DNA from: an uncultured Bacillota bacterium
GTDB lineage: Bacteria > Bacillota > Clostridia > UBA1381
Direction of reading: 5' to 3'
Assembly: GCA_949297205.1 (NCBI GenBank)
Contig: CASFSH010000432.1
Span: 1-11,521, forward strand
Length of the DNA stretch: 11,521 nucleotides
Part shown: piece after piece, positions 6,310 to 11,521 of the stretch
Position numbering within the stretch: position 1 is the stretch's first letter
Layout of the letters: each line of letters starts with the position of its first letter
The notes under the pieces: model-generated
Told to the model about the DNA's origin: nothing
The model's input: the letters and a program-made list of their open reading frames with translations, nothing else
The model's database searches: none
Translations under genes and position numbers: made by a program

Positions 6310-7485
6310 ATGGAAAATAAAAGGGTAGGCGTAATGGGCGGCACCTTCAATCCCATCCATAAAGGGCATTTGTCCGTTGCGGAGTCTGCGTTGAAACAAT
6401 TTGATTTAGATGAGATTTTATTTATTACGGGAGGAAATCCTCCCCATAAAAAAGATCTTGATATTCTGCCCGCTTTTGCCCGTCACAAAATGGTTTGTCT
6501 TGCAACAGAGGATTATGAAAAGTTTATACCATGTGACTATGAAGTTTTGAAGAAAACATATTCATATTCTCTCGAAACAATGAAATATTTGAAAAAACAA
6601 TATAAAAATACAGATTTTTTCTTTATTATCGGAGCAGATTCATTTCACGATCTTCCCACCTGGTACAGACCACGTGCATTGCTTGAACTTTGCACTCTTC
6701 TTGTTTATGACCGTGACGGCTATGATATGAAAAAAGATTATGAAGTTATAAAAAAAGAATATTACTGTCATGTGGACTTTATTCAATCGAAAAAAATAAA
6801 TGTATCCTCCTCTTTCATAAGAGAAGAAATAAAAAACGGGAAAGATGTATCGGACTATCTTCCCGAAAAAGTTTATGATTATATAAAAAGAAACAGTTTA
6901 TACCAAAGCAGAGATAAAGATCTCAAAAAAGAAATAAAAAAAATTCTCAATAAAGAACGGTATATTCACAGTCTCGGTGTGAGCCGTACCGCCGCGGAAA
7001 TGGCTAAAATATACGGTGTAAACCCAAAAAAAGCATATGTTGCGGGATTAATGCATGACTGCGCAAAAAATCTTTCAAAATCAAAAGCACTGCAAAAATG
7101 CTCCGATTACGGTGTTGAACTGGATGATTTTGAACATTCAAACCGGGCGCTTATTCATGCAAAATTAGGAGAAAAAGTTGCTGCCGCCGAATATGGCATT
7201 ACCGATGAAAATATATTGCAGTCGATAAAATGGCATACTCTCGGCAGACCGGGAATGTCAACCCTTGAAAAAATTATTTATGTTGCCGATATGATCGAAC
7301 CAAGCCGTGAATTTGAAGGTGTGGATATTCTCCGTGACACAGCATTTAAAGATCTTGACAAAGCTGTTATTGACTGCACAAAAACCACAATTGCATATAA
7401 CGAAAATAAAGGCAAGCCCGTTCATCCCAACGCTTATGCACTGGTAAAAGATCTTGAACAAAAAACAAACGACAATATGAAATAA
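6310..7485 (+). CDS. nadD: Fused nicotinate-nucleotide adenylyltransferase (NadD) and YqeK-type HD hydrolase
   Basis: 391 residues containing two enzymes that are separate adjacent genes in Bacillus. Residues 1-196 are NadD, which joins ATP and nicotinate mononucleotide to form deamido-NAD: nucleotidyltransferase motif GGTFNPIHKGH at 10-20, GADSFHDLPTWYR at 108-120, and the C-terminal SSSFIRE signature at 166-172. Residues about 205-391 are a YqeK-like HD-domain protein (the family includes diadenosine tetraphosphate hydrolases): RYIHSLGV at 217-224, GLMHDCAK at 246-253, and further likely metal ligands at H283, H309 and D327. The joining segment (about 197-206) is short and charged, and no stop or frameshift occurs between the halves. 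It is co-transcribed with yhbY. The usual downstream partner rsfS is absent here. Confidence 0.95.
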   Translation: MENKRVGVMGGTFNPIHKGHLSVAESALKQFDLDEILFITGGNPPHKKDLDILPAFARHKMVCLATEDYEKFIPCDYEVLKKTYSYSLETMKYLKKQYKNTDFFFIIGADSFHDLPTWYRPRALLELCTLLVYDRDGYDMKKDYEVIKKEYYCHVDFIQSKKINVSSSFIREEIKNGKDVSDYLPEKVYDYIKRNSLYQSRDKDLKKEIKKILNKERYIHSLGVSRTAAEMAKIYGVNPKKAYVAGLMHDCAKNLSKSKALQKCSDYGVELDDFEHSNRALIHAKLGEKVAAAEYGITDENILQSIKWHTLGRPGMSTLEKIIYVADMIEPSREFEGVDILRDTAFKDLDKAVIDCTKTTIAYNENKGKPVHPNAYALVKDLEQKTNDNMK

Positions 7486-7541
7486 ATTATGTGAAAATAA
7501 GCTGCGTATCTCACTGTTTTTCAGGTCTTTGAGTATATGCG

Positions 7542-7563
7542 CTGTCGTCCCTTAAAACGACAG
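7542..7563 (+). terminator. Probable terminator after nadD-yqeK
   Basis: CTGTCGT (7542-7548) and ACGACAG (7557-7563) form a 7-bp stem with an 8-nt loop, followed by a T-rich but interrupted tail (to about 7580). Moderate strength; some read-through into the next gene is possible. Confidence 0.55.
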
Positions 7564-7617
7564 TCTGTTTGCTTCTTTTTCACGTTAGAATTTGTATCGC
7601 CACATCAGCGGCGGAAT

Positions 7618-7623
7618 GGAGGA
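7618..7623 (+). promoter_or_regulatory. Ribosome binding site fixing the beta-helix protein start
   Basis: GGAGGA lies 5 nt before ATG 7629. A longer frame from TTG 7569 has no such site and starts inside the terminator tail. Confidence 0.75.
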
Positions 7624-7628
7624 TAAAT

Positions 7629-8927
7629 ATGAGAAATGCCGAAGATTATGGATTTTCAATTTACAATAATGCCGACGATAACTCCGCCGCACTTAATAAG
7701 GCTGTTGCAAAGGGCGGCGATGTTTATATAACCGCTCCCGGCGTATATTCCGTAAGCGAACCGGTTATAATAGGCAATGATACAAGTATTTATTTCGGTG
7801 CAGGAGTATATCTGAAACGAGAATACTGCAAAAACACAACAGGATATGTATTTGTGAATGAGGGTGCTTATACCGGCAGCCAAAATAAAAATATTATGAT
7901 ACAAGGTCTGAAGCTTTTCTGCAACGGTGTTGAATCAGCACCTGCAGCCGACAATAACGGAGACAAAATAGTTCCGGGACTTCGCGGACATATTTCCTTT
8001 TATCATATTACAAATCTTTCAATTCGTGATTGTCAGATTCCGGATCTGCCTGCAAAGGATTTTGGAATACACGTTTGTGATTTTGAAAATATTATTATTG
8101 AAAATGTCAGAATTGAAGGGAAAAAAGATGCTGTGCACTTAGGATGCGGAAATAAATTTGTCATTCGTCACGGAATATTTAAAACCTTTGACGATCCAAT
8201 TGCTCTAAATGCCCATGACTATGCAAGCTCAAATCCCATGCTGGGCTGGATCACCGACGGAATAATTGAGGACTGCTATGATCTTGACGATGACAGCACC
8301 ACGGGATTTTTCTGCAGAATACTTGCCGGCTCCTGGTGCGACTGGCAAAAAGGAATGGAAATTCAAAATTCAGACTCCGTTGTCTGTAACAATACCGTAT
8401 ATCGTGCTTTGATGAAGCCGGACGGAACAGTATATAAATCCGTCACTCCTCCCACACACAAAAGCGGTATGTGCATCATTGACGGAATAAACTGGGTTGC
8501 CGTTCAGAATAATCAAGAACACAGCTGCGGCTGTAAAAACATACACTTTAAGGATATTTTTATAGAAAAAAACCGTCCCGTTGCGTTCTCCGTTCACTTT
8601 GACAAAGATAATTTTTCCCGAAGCTACTATCCAAATTCTCCCGCACCTGTTCAGGAAAATATTACTTTTGAAAATGTGATTGTGAATAAAAATGTATCCG
8701 AATTTCTTTTTTCAATAACTCCTGTAGACAATATAAAAATCATTAATTCCGATTTGGGAAATTCATTTATTAATTTTAAAAATATTAACACCGAAGGTAT
8801 TGAATACAACGGAACAAACTTATGCTTTATAGGCGTAAAAAGCAATCTTTGCGAAAAGGATATAATAAAATCAGAAGACGGAATTGAATGTAAATCACAA
8901 TTCTTTGCATGCAATTTTAAGAACTGA
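7629..8927 (+). CDS. Right-handed parallel beta-helix protein (pectate lyase / GH28-like fold), no signal peptide
   Basis: 432 residues from ATG 7629. The N-terminus (YGFSIYNNADDNSAALNKAV, then GGDVYITAPGVYSVSEPVII and FGAGVYLKRE) is the opening typical of polygalacturonase/pectate-lyase-3-like beta-helix proteins. Several coils follow in the pattern N(I/V)xIENV or NIxFxDI, for example FENIIIENVRIEG, CKNIHFKDIFIEKN and QENITFENVIVNKN. Acidic pairs in GKKDAVHLGCG (164-174) and TFDDPIALN (186-194) sit where GH28 enzymes carry catalytic aspartates, but the exact GH28 motifs are not clear, so activity and substrate are not assigned. No signal peptide or membrane segment is seen, so the product is probably cytoplasmic or released by another route. 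No sugar transporter or regulator gene is adjacent. Confidence 0.85.
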   Translation: MRNAEDYGFSIYNNADDNSAALNKAVAKGGDVYITAPGVYSVSEPVIIGNDTSIYFGAGVYLKREYCKNTTGYVFVNEGAYTGSQNKNIMIQGLKLFCNGVESAPAADNNGDKIVPGLRGHISFYHITNLSIRDCQIPDLPAKDFGIHVCDFENIIIENVRIEGKKDAVHLGCGNKFVIRHGIFKTFDDPIALNAHDYASSNPMLGWITDGIIEDCYDLDDDSTTGFFCRILAGSWCDWQKGMEIQNSDSVVCNNTVYRALMKPDGTVYKSVTPPTHKSGMCIIDGINWVAVQNNQEHSCGCKNIHFKDIFIEKNRPVAFSVHFDKDNFSRSYYPNSPAPVQENITFENVIVNKNVSEFLFSITPVDNIKIINSDLGNSFINFKNINTEGIEYNGTNLCFIGVKSNLCEKDIIKSEDGIECKSQFFACNFKN

Positions 8928-8969
8928 TATTACTTTGCTTTTACATACAAATAAAATTTTTACAAACTG

Positions 8970-8998
8970 TTGACTTTTGACTGATTATATATTACAAT
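8970..8998 (+). promoter_or_regulatory. Promoter of the DUF1292 gene
   Basis: TTGACT (8970-8975), 17-nt spacer, TACAAT (8993-8998). Start of transcription near 9005, giving a leader of about 35 nt. Confidence 0.8.
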
Positions 8999-9007
8999 TA
9001 TTGTAAT
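8991..9007. promoter_or_regulatory. Perfect palindrome over the DUF1292 -10 box
   Basis: ATTACAAT (8991-8998) and ATTGTAAT (9000-9007) are exact inverted copies with 1 nt between. It covers the -10 box and the start region, the usual place for a repressor site. The regulator is unknown. Confidence 0.5.
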
Positions 9008-9040
9008 CAAATATAAAAACCCCGGAAAGGATAAATTAAC

Positions 9041-9301
9041 ATGGAAGATAACATTATTGTTCTCGAAGATGATCAGGGCAATCAAATTGAATTTGCTGCA
9101 ATAGACGTTTTTGAACTGAACGGAGAAACCTATTTTGCTTTGCTTGAAGTAATGGATGAAGGAGAAGAAACCGACGAAGTATTAATTATGAAAGTTGATA
9201 ATATGGATTCTGATGATCCTGAGCTTATAATGGTTGAAGACGAAAAAGAACTGGAAACCGCCTTTGAAGAATTTCTCAGACGTGATGAAGAAGAGGAATA
9301 A
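9041..9301 (+). CDS. DUF1292 family acidic small protein (YrzB-like)
   Basis: 86 residues, very acidic, with the DUF1292 layout: IIVLEDDQGNQIEFAAIDVF, then NGETYFALLEVMD, then VLIMKV followed by the acidic C-terminal stretch with DEKELETAFEEFL. Proteins of this family are widespread in Firmicutes; YrzB of Bacillus subtilis is the known example, and the function is not established. AAAGGA stands about 9 nt before the ATG. It has its own promoter. It ends about 80 nt before the likely 6S RNA transcript; no clear hairpin terminator separates them. Confidence 0.9.
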   Translation: MEDNIIVLEDDQGNQIEFAAIDVFELNGETYFALLEVMDEGEETDEVLIMKVDNMDSDDPELIMVEDEKELETAFEEFLRRDEEEE

Positions 9302-9344
9302 TATATATTTTCCGTTTTTTTCCACAGTTTGAACAAAAAAACAC

Positions 9345-9373
9345 TTGCAAAATCTTTGCAAATATGATATTAT
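9345..9373 (+). promoter_or_regulatory. Promoter of the candidate 6S RNA
   Basis: TTGCAA (9345-9350), 17-nt spacer ending TGA, then TATTAT (9368-9373), an extended -10 promoter. No open frame with a ribosome binding site follows, so it most likely drives a non-coding transcript beginning near 9380. Confidence 0.75.
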
Positions 9374-9379
9374 ATATAT

Positions 9380-9579
9380 ACAATATAACCCTGTAACTCA
9401 CGTGTAAGGTCAATTTTTTACCAACACTTCTTTAACGGGATGTATTACTCTGTTTGCGGCGTATACGCCTCCTTTCCTTACGGACTGCCAGTGGACATAT
9501 AAAGCAAACAGGTTACGACCCACCTGCTTTGCAGGTAAGAAATGAGACCAAGCCACGGTTTATATGGGGTTTTTATTTT
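9380..9579 (+). ncRNA. ssrS: Rod-folding structured RNA, best candidate 6S RNA
   Basis: About 200 nt between a strong promoter and a run of T. The two ends pair over a long interrupted helix: AACCC (9387-9391) with the GGGG/TT at 9566-9571, TGTAA (9392-9396) with TTATA (9560-9564), CGTG (9401-9404) with CACG (9554-9557), GGTC (9408-9411) with GACC (9546-9549), and TTTTTTACC (9414-9422) with GGTAAGAAA (9534-9542, one G-T pair). A large open bubble follows (9423-9449 and 9512-9533), then CTGTTTGC (9450-9457) pairs with GCAAACAG (9504-9511). ACCTGC/GCAGGT (9522-9527, 9531-9536) can form an alternative hairpin on the 3' side of the bubble. A helix-bubble-helix rod of this size with a 3' bubble hairpin is the hallmark of 6S RNA, which binds sigma-A RNA polymerase by imitating an open promoter. 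Identity is by structure, not alignment; another clostridial RNA family is possible. Confidence 0.58.
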
Positions 9580-9580
9580 T
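9566..9580 (+). terminator. Probable 3' end of the 6S-like RNA
   Basis: The closing helix ends in GGGG (9566-9569), followed directly by TTTTTATTTTT (9570-9580), fitting intrinsic termination at the base of the rod. Confidence 0.5.
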
Positions 9581-9599
9581 ACAAAAATTATGTTTTTGT
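9581..9599. repeat. 7-bp A/T hairpin after the 6S-like RNA
   Basis: ACAAAAA (9581-9587) and TTTTTGT (9593-9599) are perfect inverted copies around TTATG. Weak stem; possibly part of a tandem terminator. Confidence 0.4.
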
Positions 9600-9600
9600 C

Positions 9601-9630
9601 CGCTCCGCACTGTTTGGGGCGTCCTTTTTT
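9601..9630 (+). terminator. Second terminator-like hairpin
   Basis: CGCTCC (9601-9606) pairs with GGGGCG (9616-9621) with one G-T pair, then TCC and six T residues (9625-9630). It would catch transcripts passing the end of the 6S-like RNA. Confidence 0.6.
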
Positions 9631-9650
9631 CATTTTAATACAAATAAACA

Positions 9651-9677
9651 ACGGTACCGAAAAAATTTCGGTACCGT
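9651..9677. terminator. Perfect 12-bp hairpin, bidirectional terminator
   Basis: Arms 9651-9662 (ACGGTACCGAAA) and 9666-9677 (TTTCGGTACCGT) around AAA. It begins 4 nt beyond the stop of the minus-strand TM1266 gene and is followed by T-rich sequence on both strands. Confidence 0.8.
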
Positions 9678-9681
9678 AATT

Positions 9682-9939
9682 TTATTCGTTTGTACTGCTT
9701 TTTGCAAAGAGAGTCTTTGAACTTACTCCGTCAAGGCGGCCTATTTTTCCGGTCAGTGCATTTATTATATCTGCCGGTGCATCAATTCCTATACTTATAA
9801 TATTAATATCTTTACGTTTATAGGGTAATCCCATTCTTGAAATAATATAATCTCTGTATTCATGCAGTATCCCGTTTAGTTCCTCAACCGATTCGTAATT
9901 TTCCACTATTATACCTATTAATGCCACTCTTTCTTCCAT
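9682..9939 (-). CDS. TM1266-family iron-only hydrogenase system regulator (putative)
   Basis: 85 residues, the normal family length. The pattern fits closely: VALIGIIVENYESVEELNGI, then HEYRDYIISRMGLPY, then INIISIGIDAPADIINALTG, and the end GRLDGVSSKTLFAK. The fold expected for this family is a small ferredoxin-like/ACT-like domain; it is named from its frequent place beside [FeFe]-hydrogenase maturation genes, and its molecular function is not proven. No hydrogenase genes are in this window. AAAGGAG stands 8 nt before ATG 9939. It lies 99 nt downstream of sir2 on the same strand and may be partly co-transcribed with it, though a TATAAT at 9967-9962 suggests its own promoter. Confidence 0.87.
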   Translation of the reverse strand: MEERVALIGIIVENYESVEELNGILHEYRDYIISRMGLPYKRKDINIISIGIDAPADIINALTGKIGRLDGVSSKTLFAKSSTNE

Positions 9940-9956
9940 TTTTGTTTCTCCTTTCC

Positions 9957-9971
9957 GCTGTATTATACAGC
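9957..9971. promoter_or_regulatory. Palindrome with a -10-like box before the TM1266 gene
   Basis: GCTGTAT/ATACAGC is a perfect 15-bp palindrome (centre T at 9964). On the minus strand it contains TATAAT (9967-9962), but no good -35 box sits 17 nt upstream, and the start would fall almost on the ribosome binding site. It may be a regulated weak promoter or an operator. Confidence 0.4.
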
Positions 9972-10038
9972 ATAACCTTGATTTTCCTGCAAAACTTTCC
10001 TGTTTTCACATATCCAAATGCGCAGCTTATTTTTTGCG

Positions 10039-10749
10039 TTATATGTTACCCAACACATTTCCTACCTTGTCATGTATTACTATATCGGCATTTTTATCCC
10101 ACTGTGTTTCTGTAAGATTTATCAGTATCAGATTACTGCCGTTAAAATAACGTATCATTCCTGCAGCAGGATATACTGTAAGAGAAGTTCCCGCAACTAT
10201 CATTGTATCGGAATTTTCTATTGCAAAAATTGATTTTTCAATAGTTTCCGAATCAAGGCTTTCCTCATACAAAACAACGTCGGGCTTAATAATACCGCCG
10301 CAATCGCACTTGGGTACTCCTTCACAGCTTCTTATATAATCGGCAGAATAAAATTTATTGCATTTCATGCAATAATTTCTGTGTATTGAACCGTGAAGTT
10401 CATAAACAGTTTTGCTTCCGGCTTTCTGATGCAGACCGTCAATATTTTGAGTTATCACGGCTGTAAGCTTTTTCTGCTTTTCAAGCTCCGCTAATTTATA
10501 ATGTGCCTCATTTGGCATAATATTATCCCCAATCAGCATTTTATCACGGTAAAATTTATAAAATTCTTCGGTATGACTCATAAAATACGTATGACTCAGC
10601 ATTATTTCCGGCATAACATCATATTTCTGACTGTAAAGTCCGTCTGCCGACCTGAAATCGGGAATACCGCTTTCGGTTGATACGCCCGCACCGCCGAAAA
10701 AAACTATTCGTTTACTGTTTTCAATTATTTTTTTCAAATTATCATACAT
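10039..10749 (-). CDS. cobB: Sir2-family NAD-dependent protein deacylase
   Basis: 236 residues, typical of bacterial sirtuins, which remove acyl groups from lysine using NAD and release nicotinamide. NAD-binding motif GGAGVSTESGIPDFRS at 19-34, TQNIDGLH at 100-107, catalytic histidine 119 in ELHG, zinc cysteines C127/C130 and C148/C150, and AGTSLTVYPAA at 186-196 are all present. After the zinc site the protein reads KPDVVLYEESLD where many members have PDVVxFGE. GGAG lies 9 nt before ATG 10749. It has its own promoter (10823-10795) and is divergent from the MarR gene. Cytoplasmic; substrates cannot be predicted. Confidence 0.95.
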   Translation of the reverse strand: MYDNLKKIIENSKRIVFFGGAGVSTESGIPDFRSADGLYSQKYDVMPEIMLSHTYFMSHTEEFYKFYRDKMLIGDNIMPNEAHYKLAELEKQKKLTAVITQNIDGLHQKAGSKTVYELHGSIHRNYCMKCNKFYSADYIRSCEGVPKCDCGGIIKPDVVLYEESLDSETIEKSIFAIENSDTMIVAGTSLTVYPAAGMIRYFNGSNLILINLTETQWDKNADIVIHDKVGNVLGNI

Positions 10750-10794
10750 AAAACACCACTCCGTTTTATATAATTATTTGTTTCTCTAAAAAAT

Positions 10795-10823
10795 ATATTA
10801 CTATCTTTTTCCGCAAAAGTCAA
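10795..10823 (-). promoter_or_regulatory. Promoter of the Sir2 gene
   Basis: On the minus strand, TTGACT (10823-10818), 17-nt spacer, TAATAT (10800-10795, 4 of 6 consensus bases). The leader would be about 40 nt. Confidence 0.6.
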
Positions 10824-10969
10824 TAATGCATATTATAAATTTCTTGTATCAATTCGCAAAATTCGCCATATTATTTTCTGCCTCATCTTATATACCTATT
10901 TTAATAAACAAAAAATAATTTAATAGTATTAATTTTTTGTAAATATAATATAAACATTTTATTACTCTA

Positions 10970-10998
10970 TTGACTTTAATAATAAATAATATTATACT
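10970..10998 (+). promoter_or_regulatory. Promoter of the MarR-family gene
   Basis: TTGACT (10970-10975), 17-nt spacer, TATACT (10993-10998). Transcription would start near 11005. Between this and the Sir2 promoter (about 10824-10969) there is only very AT-rich DNA with nothing recognised. Confidence 0.8.
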
Positions 10999-11009
10999 AA
11001 AATCGAAAT

Positions 11010-11027
11010 TATGTACCATGCTACATA
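11010..11027. promoter_or_regulatory. Near-perfect palindrome, candidate MarR operator
   Basis: TATGTACCATGCTACATA is symmetrical at 8 of 9 base pairs and lies just after the expected transcription start and before GGAGGT. MarR proteins commonly bind such palindromes of 16-20 bp at their own promoter. Confidence 0.6.
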
Positions 11028-11042
11028 TCCGGAGGTGCTGTT

Positions 11043-11521
11043 ATGGCTGAACAATTAAAAATAGGCGAGACAATCGGTTTTTATCTGAAAAAAATAGCTC
11101 GTATTCAGGCGATGTACATAAACTCTGTTTTACAACAATTCGGACTTACAAAATCTCAGTTTGAAATTCTTGCTTTTCTTAATGAAAGCTATTCCGATAA
11201 TTCCGAAAATGTAGTTACGCAAAAGGATATTGAGGATTTTTTCGGTATTTCCCATGTTACAGTAATAGGCTTGCTGCATAGGCTGCAAAACAAAGGATTT
11301 ATAGAAATAAGCATTAACGAAAAAGATAAACGATATCGAAATGTCACTCTAACCAAAAAGTCCATAAACCTTAATCAAATAATAACAAATCATGTAAAAG
11401 AAGCCGGAACTTTATTCGAAGAATCTCTTACCGGAGAACAGATTATCCAGCTGAAAGAAATATTGTCAACAATATATAATAATTTAAAAAATAAAACAGA
11501 TACAATTATGAATCCAAAAAC
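11043..11521 (+). CDS. MarR-family transcriptional regulator (3' end missing)
   Basis: 159 codons are visible and the frame is open at the window edge, so only a short C-terminal end is missing. GGAGGT stands 6 nt before ATG 11043. The layout is that of MarR: an N-terminal helix (FYLKKIARIQAMYINSVLQQ), LTKSQFEILAFL, the winged helix-turn-helix with recognition region QKDIEDFFGISHVTVIGLLH, then LQNKGFIEISINEKDKRYRN in the wing (DKR motif) and VTLTKKS, and a C-terminal dimer helix (TGEQIIQLKEILSTIYNNLK). MarR proteins bind DNA as dimers, often release it on binding a small molecule, and commonly control adjacent transporter genes; the neighbours to the right are outside the window. Confidence 0.92.
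   Translation, partial: MAEQLKIGETIGFYLKKIARIQAMYINSVLQQFGLTKSQFEILAFLNESYSDNSENVVTQKDIEDFFGISHVTVIGLLHRLQNKGFIEISINEKDKRYRNVTLTKKSINLNQIITNHVKEAGTLFEESLTGEQIIQLKEILSTIYNNLKNKTDTIMNPK

Noticed and set aside
7569..7628. Longer beta-helix protein starting at TTG 7569, which could have been read as a signal peptide
   Set aside because: It starts in the tail of the nadD-yqeK terminator, lacks a ribosome binding site, and its 20 residues have charged and polar residues that do not form a convincing signal peptide.
9458..9469. GGCGTATACGCC as a regulator binding site
   Set aside because: It lies in the apical part of the 6S-like RNA and is more easily explained as a small hairpin of that RNA.
9380..9579. 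T-box, SRP RNA, tmRNA or RNase P RNA as identity of the structured RNA
   Set aside because: The conserved core sequences I would expect for these (for example the T-box antiterminator sequence or the SRP GGAAG loop region) are not visible.
9454..9720. Plus-strand open frame of 88 codons
   Set aside because: It runs through the structured RNA and the terminator hairpins, has no ribosome binding site and no recognisable protein pattern.
9921..10233. Plus-strand frames opposite sir2 and the TM1266 gene
   Set aside because: Antisense to well-supported genes; no recognisable domains.

Overview
The window looks like chromosomal DNA of a low-GC Gram-positive anaerobe of the class Clostridia. This is inferred from the AT-rich sequence, strong AGGAGG-type ribosome binding sites, textbook sigma-A promoters, and gene content: the yqeI-nadD-yqeK group, a DUF1292 protein, a TM1266-type hydrogenase-system regulator, and a secreted protein of the copper-amine-oxidase N-domain type. 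No species can be named from the sequence alone. No CRISPR array, tRNA, rRNA or intact transposase was found.

Left part (1-3910, minus strand): a type I restriction-modification operon read right to left. It starts at a consensus promoter (TTGACA-17-TATAAT) and runs fic, hsdM, hsdS, then a small single-span membrane protein that leaves the window. Gaps are tiny (3 nt fic/hsdM, a 4-nt GTGA overlap hsdM/hsdS), so the Fic enzyme appears to be translationally coupled to the methyltransferase. hsdR is not in the window and would be expected beyond position 1.

Middle-left (3948-5270): remnants of a mobile or defence element. There is a truncated AbiEi-like antitoxin, a 67-aa excisionase-like helix-turn-helix protein, and a divergent Cro/CI-type repressor. 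Three copies of a palindrome (CAGTTCA...TGAACTG) sit exactly on the excisionase and repressor promoters, which reads as an autoregulated genetic switch. A strong hairpin terminator closes the region.

Centre (5276-8927): a secreted protein with copper-amine-oxidase N-domain repeats (minus strand); then yqeI/yhbY and a fused nadD-yqeK gene (plus strand) for ribosome assembly and NAD synthesis plus nucleotide hydrolysis; then a large right-handed beta-helix protein without a signal peptide.

Right part (8960-11521): a DUF1292 gene with a palindrome on its promoter; a non-coding stretch of about 380 bp holding a strong promoter and a rod-folding RNA of about 200 nt that best fits 6S RNA; terminator-like hairpins; then on the minus strand a TM1266-family regulator and a Sir2 deacetylase; and finally, divergently, a MarR-family regulator that runs off the window end. 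NadD makes the NAD precursor and Sir2 consumes NAD, but they are in separate transcription units, so no direct link is claimed.
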